This document shows, in pieces, positions 55,424 to 62,383 of a stretch of 64,000 nt of DNA. The notes beneath the pieces were generated by a model, which saw nothing but the letters and a program-made list of their open reading frames with translations, was not told where the DNA came from and ran no database searches. The position numbers were made by a program, and so were the translations under genes. Source of the stretch: Bin87 sp026710825 (GTDB lineage Bacteria; Chloroflexota; Dehalococcoidia; Lucifugimonadales; UBA3495); assembly GCA_965232815.1 (NCBI GenBank), contig OZ247427.1:1426001-1490000 (forward strand), read 5' to 3'. How positions within the stretch are numbered: position 1 is the stretch's first letter; the number at the start of each line of letters is the position of its first letter.

Positions 55424-56349
55424 TGCCATGGGAAAAAGCCGTCGAAGGGCAGCGCCACCGCCAGGATAGTGAACGCCAGCAACTGTGTGGATATGTACTT
55501 GTTGAACGCGAATGCCTTGCCCACCATGGCGGGTTCTCCCGACTTGACGAGGTTGTTCTCGTAGACCAGCAATACTACGGCGACGGCCCAACCGATGAAG
55601 TAGAACACGTTGAGGTCGAGCCAGATGCCCACTGCCAGCAGCGCCGCGGCGGACAGGCTGTGCAGCACGCGGGTGGTGCGGATGGCGTTGCGGATGCCGA
55701 ACCGGGAGGCGATGGAGTAGATTTTGTTCTCCCGGTCGAAGTTGTAGTCCATGGTGCCGTAGACGGTCTCGAACCCGCCGGCCCACATCATCACCGCAAA
55801 GGTTATGAGCACGGGCTGCCAGTCCCACTGTCCGGTCACGCCGATCCATGCGCCGGTGGGAGCGATGGACAGCGCGAAGCCAAGCATCAGGCTGCACAGC
55901 CAGGTGTAGTACTTGGCAAAGGAATAGGCCACCACGTAGATTGCGGCAACCGGTGAGAGCATCAACGCCAGCGGGTTGAGTTGCCACGCGGCGACGAAGA
56001 ATATCGCGGCGCCGCCCAGCGCCATCCCGCCGACTTCCAGCGGCTTCAGTATGCCGGCGGGAATGTGGCGGCCGGCCGTGCGCGGGTTCCGGGCGTCCTC
56101 TTTGGCGTTGATGATGCGGTTGGCGGACATGCCCAGGGTACGCACGCCCAGAAATGCCAAGGTGATCCAGACGAACGCGTCCCAGCTGGGCCACCCGCTG
56201 CCGCCGGAATAGTGGGATGCCAGCACCATGCCGATGTAGCCGAACGGCATCGCGAACAGCGATTCGGAGATGTTGATAGCGTTGAGGTAGTGGGGAACCT
56301 TGACCGCAATCGCGCGGAGGGGGCCGGGATGCGCGGGAGCATTCTGCAT
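55420..56349 (-). CDS. ubiA: UbiA-family prenyltransferase (MqnP-like)
   Basis: 309 residues with about nine hydrophobic helices. The metal/prenyl-diphosphate motif is NRIINAKEDARNPRT (residues 77-91) and the second Asp-rich motif is YGTMDYNFDRENKIYS. The UbiD and UbiX homologues around it make this the menaquinone polyprenyltransferase of the futalosine pathway (MqnP) rather than a ubiquinone one. Confidence 0.9.
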   Translation of the reverse strand: MQNAPAHPGPLRAIAVKVPHYLNAINISESLFAMPFGYIGMVLASHYSGGSGWPSWDAFVWITLAFLGVRTLGMSANRIINAKEDARNPRTAGRHIPAGILKPLEVGGMALGGAAIFFVAAWQLNPLALMLSPVAAIYVVAYSFAKYYTWLCSLMLGFALSIAPTGAWIGVTGQWDWQPVLITFAVMMWAGGFETVYGTMDYNFDRENKIYSIASRFGIRNAIRTTRVLHSLSAAALLAVGIWLDLNVFYFIGWAVAVVLLVYENNLVKSGEPAMVGKAFAFNKYISTQLLAFTILAVALPFDGFFPWQ

Positions 56350-56409
56350 GGCTCGATCATGGTAACATACCGATGGTGTCGCCTCGGCGCGGTGCGGCTT
56401 GAACAGCCC

Positions 56410-56945
56410 ATGCCCAAGGTGAGAGATACGCGATACGAATTGTCGAAAGCGATGGTTGGCGGCAGGTCAGAATGCGGGGCAGCCATCGACACTTCAAACA
56501 TCCTTCGGTTGGAAGACGGGCAGTTGGGCTGGTACGACCCGGCGACGGGCCGTCACATTACAACGTTTGAAGACGAGCAGAACCGCGCCGACCGGGAACA
56601 CGAGGCGCGCATCCGGGAACAGAACCGTGCCGATCAGGAACGGGCGGCGCGCGTGCAGGCCGAAGCCGAGCTCAACGCGGCGATGGAGCGCATCCGGCAA
56701 TTGGAAGGGCCCGCCGCCGGAGAGGGACAACGGGAGGGTCCGTGAACACCTACGGAGCCACTCACGCCACACCTGAACCCGAGCCATTCATCTTTACAAC
56801 GATTGAATACGAGCGCGACCGCGCCGACCGGGAACAGAACCGCGCCGATCAGGAGCGTCAGGCGCGTTGCCAAGCCTAGGCTGCCCTCGAAGCCGCGTTG
56901 GAACGCATCCGTCAGCTGGAAGCAGAGCAGTCTCGGGGAGATTGA
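56410..56945 (+). pseudogene. Two decayed tails of Uma2-family genes
   Basis: The first piece (56410-56745) reads LRLEDGQLGWYDPATG and a coiled coil, like the C terminus of the Uma2 protein at 51801-52499, with no N-terminal domain. A second piece starts at a GTG at 56742 that overlaps the first stop and repeats the coiled coil (ERDRADREQNRADQERQ), but is broken by an in-frame TAG at 56877-56879, where the intact tail would have GAG; reading resumes to a TGA at 56943-56945. These look like remnants of tandem copies. Confidence 0.65.
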
Positions 56946-56949
56946 TTCG

Positions 56950-58425
56950 CTACCGCAGATCGGCCGGCGGAACTATATCGCCCAGGCCAAGCTCGGCCCA
57001 CCGCTGGGATACCTGCTCGCGTATCTCCGCGTCCATCTCGATATCGGGCGGCCACTCGCGGTGGTAGCCCTCCTGCGGGCCCTTGCGGGTCGCGTCGATG
57101 CCCACCTTGCTGCCGAACCGGGGCGTGGGTGATGCCACGTCGAGATCATCGATGGGTCCGTCGACCAGCACGAGGTCGGTGCCGGGGTTGATGTTGTTGG
57201 CGACGCGCCAGGCCACCTCCGACGGGTTCTGCACGTCCACGAAGTCGTCCACCACGACGATTACCTTGGTGAGGCTGAGCAGGCCCAGACCCCACAGGCC
57301 GTACATCACCTTGCGGGCGTGGCCCGGGTACTCCTTCTTCATCGACACGATGACCAGGTTGTGGAATATGCCCTCGGCCGGCATGTTGATGTCCACCACC
57401 TCGGGCAATATCAACTTGATGAGGGGCAGAAAGACACGCTCGGTGACCTTGCCCATCCAGTAGTCCTCGGTGGGAGGGCGGCCCACGAACGTGGTGGGAT
57501 AGATGGGATTCCGACGGCGCGTGATGGTTTCCACATGGAACACCGGGTAGGGCTCGGCCAGGGAGTAGTAGCCGGTGTGGTCACCAAAGGGGCCCTCGGT
57601 GCGTTCCTCGCCCGGGGTGACATAACCCTCCAGGACGATTTCCGCGTTGGCCGGCACCATGAGGTCGACGCTGACAGCGGGGGTAAGCTCCACGCCGGCG
57701 TCGCGGATGAATCCGGCCAGGGTCATCTCGTCGACCTCGGGCGGCAGCGGGGCCGATCCGGTCCAGATGGACGCGGGATCGCCGCCCAGGGCCACGGCCA
57801 CCTCGAGCTTGTCGCTGCTGGCCCGGTAGTGCCTGGCGCCGACTTTGTGGGTCTGCCAGTGCATGCCGGTGGTGCGGGAATCGAACACCTGCATCCGGTA
57901 AATGCCGTAGTTCTGCGTTCCCGTCTCGGGATCCTTCGTGATCACCAGGGGCAGGGTGATGTACGGCCCGGCGTCCTCGGGCCAGCACTTGATGATGGGC
58001 AGGCTGTGGAGATCAACGTCCTCGCCAGTGAGGACCACTTCCTGGCAGGGGGCGTTGCGAACGGTGCGCGGCTGATATGCGCCGATGTGGGCCAGGCGTC
58101 CCAGGGTGCGCAGTTTGTTCATCAGGCCCTGGGGCGGCCCGCCCAGCGCCATATCGATCATGGACTCGAGCCGAGCGGCCAGGTCGTTGGCGTCGTCGAC
58201 CTCCAGCGCCCAGTTCATCCGGCGCTCGGAGCAGAAGATGTTCATGGCCACTGGCATGTCGTGGCCGATGACGTTCTCGAAAAGCAGGGCCGGCCCATCC
58301 GCCCGCATGAGGCGGTAGGCGATCTCGGTCATCTCGAGTTCGGCGCTGACTGGCGCAGAAATACGACGCAAGTCCCCCTTGCTTTCGAGGAAAGTGAGGA
58401 ACTCGCGCAGGTCTTGGTAAGGCAT
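56950..58425 (-). CDS. ubiD: UbiD-family decarboxylase (MqnL-like)
   Basis: 491 residues from the ATG at 58425 (MPYQDLREFL). GNDMPVAMNIFCSER-type N-terminal, CWPEDAGPYITLPLVITKD, the cofactor-binding TEGPFGDHTGYYSLAEPYPV and NLVIVSMKKEYPGHARKVM. It uses prenylated FMN to decarboxylate an aromatic carboxylate. With ubiA, ubiX and ubiE homologues close by it fits menaquinone synthesis, probably the futalosine route, as no menA/B/E genes are seen. Confidence 0.9.
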   Translation of the reverse strand: MPYQDLREFLTFLESKGDLRRISAPVSAELEMTEIAYRLMRADGPALLFENVIGHDMPVAMNIFCSERRMNWALEVDDANDLAARLESMIDMALGGPPQGLMNKLRTLGRLAHIGAYQPRTVRNAPCQEVVLTGEDVDLHSLPIIKCWPEDAGPYITLPLVITKDPETGTQNYGIYRMQVFDSRTTGMHWQTHKVGARHYRASSDKLEVAVALGGDPASIWTGSAPLPPEVDEMTLAGFIRDAGVELTPAVSVDLMVPANAEIVLEGYVTPGEERTEGPFGDHTGYYSLAEPYPVFHVETITRRRNPIYPTTFVGRPPTEDYWMGKVTERVFLPLIKLILPEVVDINMPAEGIFHNLVIVSMKKEYPGHARKVMYGLWGLGLLSLTKVIVVVDDFVDVQNPSEVAWRVANNINPGTDLVLVDGPIDDLDVASPTPRFGSKVGIDATRKGPQEGYHREWPPDIEMDAEIREQVSQRWAELGLGDIVPPADLR

Positions 58426-58514
58426 GTTAAATCCGCCGAGCAATACTGCCCGGCGGCAAGCAGGCCCGAATTATGGCCGGCCGGGCAACGGCCGGCGCAC
58501 TACGCCATCGGGCG

Positions 58515-58835
58515 TCAGGAGTTGCGCATCTGCGAGAAGCAGTCGCTGCAATAGACCGGTCGGTCGCCGCGCGGGCGGAAAGGAACGGTGGCATCGGCGC
58601 CGCAGTTGCTGCAGACGATGGGGAAAGATTCCCGCTGACCGCCGTATCCGCCGCCGCCTCCACCGCCACCACCGAAGTTGTCCCTGGGCTGCCCGCGCCG
58701 GGCGTTGCGGCAGGACTGGCATCGCTTGGGGTAGTTGGTGAACCCACGGGATTGATAAAATTCCTGTTCGCCTACTGTGAAAATGAACTCTGCGCCACAG
58801 TCACTGCATTCCAAAGTCATGTCTGATAGAGCCAC
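58515..58835 (-). CDS. Zinc-ribbon protein with glycine-rich linker
   Basis: 106 residues from a GTG at 58835, chosen because GGAGG lies 6 bases upstream. Two zinc ribbons: N-terminal LECSDCGAEF with KRCQSCRN, then a run of glycines (GGGGGGGGGYGG), then IVCSNCGADAT and PVYCSDCFSQ. Proteins of this kind are common in Chloroflexota and related phyla; role unknown, perhaps nucleic-acid binding. Confidence 0.75.
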   Translation of the reverse strand: MALSDMTLECSDCGAEFIFTVGEQEFYQSRGFTNYPKRCQSCRNARRGQPRDNFGGGGGGGGGYGGQRESFPIVCSNCGADATVPFRPRGDRPVYCSDCFSQMRNS

Positions 58836-59089
58836 AATTTCCCTCCGTCGGGGTAGGTAATCACGATGCACACTGTATGGTCTGATTCGTCGGGCACGTG
58901 ATTTCAATACCCTAGGAAGGCGGACCGGCGCAACCTGTACTTGATTCACTATACTGGCAACCACTCACACACGCAACGATTTTAGTGAAGGTTTTGTGCG
59001 GTTATGGCTGCCGGCGGGGATGATGGAGCGCCGGCGAGAGGGGCGGATAGCCTTTTGCCCCGGCCGGATGCTCACGGATTTGTTCGGGA

Positions 59090-59524
59090 TTACGCGGGTT
59101 CGGCGACGAACACGGGAATCTTTCGCGTGGTTCGGTTCTGATATTCTGCATAGGGTGGGAAAGCTTCCACCGAGATGTCCCAGAGGCGGGTCCGTTCGGC
59201 GTCGTCCTGCACCTCCCTGACGCGCATGGTGTACACGTTGATCTCGTCCCTGACCTCGACATTGTTGTCCGCGCGCAGATTGTACACCCAGACCGGGTTC
59301 TTGGGGGCGCCGCCCTGGGAACCGACCAGCACGTAGTTGTTGCCGTCCTTGACGCGCATCAGCGGAGTCTTGCGGACGGCGCCGGTCTGGTTGCCCCGGT
59401 TGGTGACAATGATGACGGGAAGCCCGGTGTCGCGCAGGGTGGTGCCGTCGGTACCGCCGCTGCCCTCGTAGAGTTCCACCTGTTCGCGGACCCAGTCCCG
59501 GGTGGAAGGTATGTATTCGGCCAT
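59090..59524 (-). CDS. Deazaflavin (F420)-dependent nitroreductase family protein
   Basis: 144 residues from the ATG at 59524 with AAGGAG upstream. GLPVIIVTNRGNQTGAVRKT and NNYVLVGSQGGAPKNPVWVY match the F420-binding barrel of the DDN/DUF385 family, and RTTRKIPVFVAEPA closes it. It may reduce quinones or nitro compounds using F420H2; the cofactor is inferred from the family. Confidence 0.88.
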   Translation of the reverse strand: MAEYIPSTRDWVREQVELYEGSGGTDGTTLRDTGLPVIIVTNRGNQTGAVRKTPLMRVKDGNNYVLVGSQGGAPKNPVWVYNLRADNNVEVRDEINVYTMRVREVQDDAERTRLWDISVEAFPPYAEYQNRTTRKIPVFVAEPA

Positions 59525-59656
59525 GGTTAGCTCCTTCTGGTGTATTGCCGGCACATATCATAACCCCAACTCGACCCGAGCGTTGCCCTCGTATGCCCCG
59601 CCTGGCATAGCTTCTTCGGCAGTTGCATCACCTGCCTAGTACCAGCCAGCAAGCGG

Positions 59657-60103
59657 CTAGATGATGAACAACCAGGCGATGACCACGGTGCATGCGACTA
59701 CGGCGTAGAATGGCATTACCGCAAATGACCGTACCAGAGACCATAGAAAACGCTTAGTCGGAGAGCCAGCGAGAACCACCGGGTAGAGGTCTGCCACAGA
59801 TACCTCTGCTCGTTGGATTTTCTGCACAAACGCATTGTAGGAAGCTCTGAAGCCACGTTCCAACCCCAAGTAGTAAGCGTCAAGCACCCAGAAGAGAGCG
59901 GTTGGTATCAGTGCGATCAGTGTGTGATCCGCGTCCGCAGTCCGAGCCGCTAAGACCAGAACCGCTGACACAAGCGTGATACACCATACCTTGCAAGAGC
60001 GGCCGTTTTCCGCCATCCGCTGGATGACGCCCTGCATGATGTTCAGATGCGTTCGGACGGCGGCCGATTCTGCATCGAAAATCTGTTGCTCCACCGTAAT
60101 CAC
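59657..60103 (-). CDS. Three-helix membrane protein of the TIR island
   Basis: 148 residues from a GTG at 60103 that overlaps the stop of the upstream TIR gene (GTGA). Three hydrophobic helices (about 40-54, 62-80 and 126-148) and an N-terminal amphipathic stretch (QIFDAESAAVRTHLNIMQGV). It looks like a small membrane effector; coupling to a TIR-like protein fits an abortive-infection role. I do not recognise a named family. Confidence 0.7.
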   Translation of the reverse strand: MITVEQQIFDAESAAVRTHLNIMQGVIQRMAENGRSCKVWCITLVSAVLVLAARTADADHTLIALIPTALFWVLDAYYLGLERGFRASYNAFVQKIQRAEVSVADLYPVVLAGSPTKRFLWSLVRSFAVMPFYAVVACTVVIAWLFII

Positions 60104-60495
60104 CGCTTAGAATTGCCGATCCGAAGTTCGTCAATTTTGGCGGTGATGCGGACCCACTTCCATCGTATCCTCGAGTCAAGGTTCGGCAACCCGTCGTAGG
60201 GGCGGCCCTGGGGTACAACCTGAAGCACCGGCTTTTTCAACCGCCGGGCTATTTTGACCTCCTCCTGCACGCCAGGAGCGTTATGGGTGTCTTGGCCAAC
60301 CAGAACGACCACGATGTCGCACTGACTGATTGCGGACCTTGCTCTGTCTTTCCACTGTTGGTCGGGGTAGGCTTCGATGAGAGAAGAGTTGACGACTCGG
60401 TGGGGTGACAGCATCTTGGCCTGCTTGAAGAAGGCGTTCTTGAGGCTGACATCCCTGTCGAACTCGAAACTGACGAAAATCTTGACGTTGGGCAT
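60100..60495 (-). CDS. TIR-like domain protein (MTH538/ThsB-like), copy 2
   Basis: 131 residues from the ATG at 60495 (GGAG 8 bases upstream; ATG at 60501 is possible). VKIFVSFEFDRDVSLKNAFF and a conserved CDIVVVLVGQDTHNAPGVQE have the TIR-like fold of the DUF1863/MTH538 group; Glu78/Glu79 are candidates for the catalytic Glu. Such proteins make signalling nucleotides in Thoeris. It ends by overlapping the membrane protein gene. Confidence 0.76.
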   Translation of the reverse strand: MPNVKIFVSFEFDRDVSLKNAFFKQAKMLSPHRVVNSSLIEAYPDQQWKDRARSAISQCDIVVVLVGQDTHNAPGVQEEVKIARRLKKPVLQVVPQGRPYDGLPNLDSRIRWKWVRITAKIDELRIGNSKR

Positions 60496-60561
60496 ATTCA
60501 TTGCTCCAGGACAACCGTCGATTCGAGCCAATGGTCCGGCATAGCTACAGCATGGGGGAAT

Positions 60562-61158
60562 CTATCGCCATTGTAGTGGATCATTGCAATATCCCCAATC
60601 ACTCAGAGACCGCACCCAGACGACGAATTTTTGCACTGCAGCATCGGGAAATTTGTTTATGTGCCCCATTCGGTTATGACAAACACTGAAGCCATCGAAA
60701 TCTGGTATCCGAAGTTTGGGCCCTCCGCCAAGGTAAATGAAATCATCGCTGATTAGCACCTTGTCTGACTTGGTGTCTCGCTTGATGTGCCTTTCGTCTG
60801 GCTCCCCATCATCCTGACTGTGGCAGGAATCTTCTTGCATCCATGCCCCGTTTTCAGGGTTACGGTGATAGATATTATCCCCGCGGGATTTTCTTACGCT
60901 CTGCCGCAGGTTTGGGCGCTTCGCCTCAAACCTGGGATCTTGCCAGTATGAATCGTAGGTCAGTTTTTCGGTTACACGCATAGCGTACACCAATGTACCG
61001 GCACGCTGGTTCTGGCTTGCACCTGTCCCGAGTATCCAGTCCCCAACTTGAGCGACGCTACGGATATTAGGTTTGCAAGTCGCTAACGTGCAAAATCCGT
61101 AAAACGGGTTCGGCGCAAATCCGTCGTCAATCTTGACAATATACGAATGTAGTTTCAT
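60562..61158 (-). CDS. Nmad2-like (nucleotide-modification-associated domain) protein
   Basis: 198 residues with KIDDGFAPNPFYGFCTLATC and VGDWILGTGASQNQRAGTLV near the N terminus and DDFIYLGGGPKLRIPDF later, the pattern of the Nmad2 family described with phage nucleotide-modification genes. It lies 9 bases after the first TIR-like gene and 66 bases before the second. Role in this island is unknown; it could modify a nucleotide signal or nucleic acid. Confidence 0.7.
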   Translation of the reverse strand: MKLHSYIVKIDDGFAPNPFYGFCTLATCKPNIRSVAQVGDWILGTGASQNQRAGTLVYAMRVTEKLTYDSYWQDPRFEAKRPNLRQSVRKSRGDNIYHRNPENGAWMQEDSCHSQDDGEPDERHIKRDTKSDKVLISDDFIYLGGGPKLRIPDFDGFSVCHNRMGHINKFPDAAVQKFVVWVRSLSDWGYCNDPLQWR

Positions 61159-61167
61159 CGTCTTAAC

Positions 61168-61638
61168 CTAGCAAGGATGTCTTTTGATGTTCCGGTAGTC
61201 ATAGGAGCTACCATCTTGCTTGTACCAATTATTATTCCCGTTGATTGCATCTATAATGCTCTCACCGTTCCAGCCAACAATAGCATCCGCATGCTTTTCC
61301 AGGGCTTCCGGCAGTTCGCAATTCAGCGCGCCGCGCTGCCACACGCCGACAATCCTCTTGCCCTGTTTATGCGCGTACTCAATTTCCCAATTGACCCACT
61401 TGCTTTCTTTGGTGTCTGGAGCGATATGCACTATTAGTACGCTTGATTGCCTAATTTGCGGCCCCAGTATTTGACCTTTTATGTAACTTTCATTCTTGGC
61501 ATTGTTGAATTTATCCGACGTGATAGAGTAATTTCGTGCGGAGATGCCGTGTTGATCCATGATGTTCTTGAGCCTCGGAACATCCTCCTCCTCCTGGTGT
61601 ATGTGACTGATAAATGCATTGATGATTGTATTGGTCAT
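61168..61638 (-). CDS. TIR-like domain protein (MTH538/ThsB-like), copy 1
   Basis: 156 residues, first gene of the island. NAFISHIHQEEEDVPRLKNI and SSVLIVHIAPDTKESKWVNW plus EIEYAHKQGKRIVGVWQRGA match the DUF1863-type TIR-like fold; Glu85 in WVNWEIEYA is the likely active-site residue. GGAGAGGT lies before the ATG. The island as a whole is AT-richer than its surroundings. Confidence 0.75.
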   Translation of the reverse strand: MTNTIINAFISHIHQEEEDVPRLKNIMDQHGISARNYSITSDKFNNAKNESYIKGQILGPQIRQSSVLIVHIAPDTKESKWVNWEIEYAHKQGKRIVGVWQRGALNCELPEALEKHADAIVGWNGESIIDAINGNNNWYKQDGSSYDYRNIKRHPC

Positions 61639-61703
61639 TCTTGACTACCTCTCCGCCGTTATTGGCGTCTTTGAGTCTATCTAACACAACAGAGGCTCGC
61701 TGC

Positions 61704-61732
61704 CATACAGTGAACTGTGTATGTCCATTATA
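61704..61732 (-). promoter_or_regulatory. Candidate promoter/operator of the TIR island
   Basis: TATAAT on the minus strand (61732-61727) with an imperfect inverted repeat CATACA-8-TGTATG (61704-61723) directly downstream, where transcription would start. The -35 is not convincing. Confidence 0.4.
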
Positions 61733-61857
61733 ATAAATGCTCCCCACCCCCTCTGCACAAACTTTGCCACCCCATTATACGCCTCCCACCGCCGCATCCT
61801 CCTCATCCATCAACCCCTACACGTTATACACCAGCCGCTCTATCTCGCCCGTATCCG

Positions 61858-61878
61858 CCTCCTTGGTCGCCAAGGAGG
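61858..61878. repeat. 9-bp hairpin
   Basis: CCTCCTTGG-TCG-CCAAGGAGG, a perfect stem with a 3-base loop in the gap. No poly-U follows. Confidence 0.5.
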
Positions 61879-61909
61879 GTCAGAGATGGTCGCCTCTCTT
61901 GCTTATCCC

Positions 61910-61941
61910 GATCCTATCCCGTCCATCCTGTCAATCCACAG
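61910..61941 (-). repeat. Dispersed repeat family A, copy 7 (minus orientation)
   Basis: GATCCTATCCCGTCCATCCT with GTCAATCCACAG, the reverse complement of copies 1-5. Confidence 0.55.
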
Positions 61942-62350
61942 AAATACGAAGGCACTGACACCCACGGATTGACGGCTTTGGAACGCCCGCTCTACGCTAG
62001 TGCCATACACATCAAAACCTAACCTTCACTGCTGCCAAGAGGTAAGTCACTACGGTCGCCAACTGCCACCAAACAGTCAGCAAATCCAATTCGCAACCCG
62101 ATCATCGGGGAATCTCAGCGCGCTACCCACTGCGACGTGTACGGCTAACTGTATGACCGGTGCGAACTCAACGGTGGCTAATCGTCCTCTGCGTAACAAC
62201 CCCCGGTCGTGGGGCTGACAACGATCACAGTGAATTCCGGAAATCTACCTCAGGCAGGCTACAAATCAACCACTGGAGGCCATCCCCAACGAAAACTGTA
62301 ATCCTGCGAATCCCCTAATGCGGTAAATCCTGATTCCAACAAACTCCCGG

Positions 62351-62356
62351 TATAAT
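62351..62356 (+). promoter_or_regulatory. -10 box upstream of the TPP enzyme gene
   Basis: Perfect TATAAT, 28 bases before the start codon and just before a GGAGGT ribosome site. No clear -35. Confidence 0.4.
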
Positions 62357-62383
62357 GTTTCCGCACTTTTCTGGAGGTCCGAC

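Larger units (their letters stand above)
61639..62383. other. AT-richer 745-base gap between the TIR island and the TPP enzyme gene
   Basis: Contains the -10 box and inverted repeat of the island, a 9-bp hairpin (61858-61878), family A repeat copy 7, a pyrimidine-rich tract and the -10 box of the TPP gene. Small open frames on the plus strand look unconvincing. Confidence 0.6.

Noticed and set aside
61721..62218. Short plus-strand open frames in the gap before the TPP gene
   Set aside because: They translate to Pro/Ser/Thr-rich noise across repeats and pyrimidine tracts.
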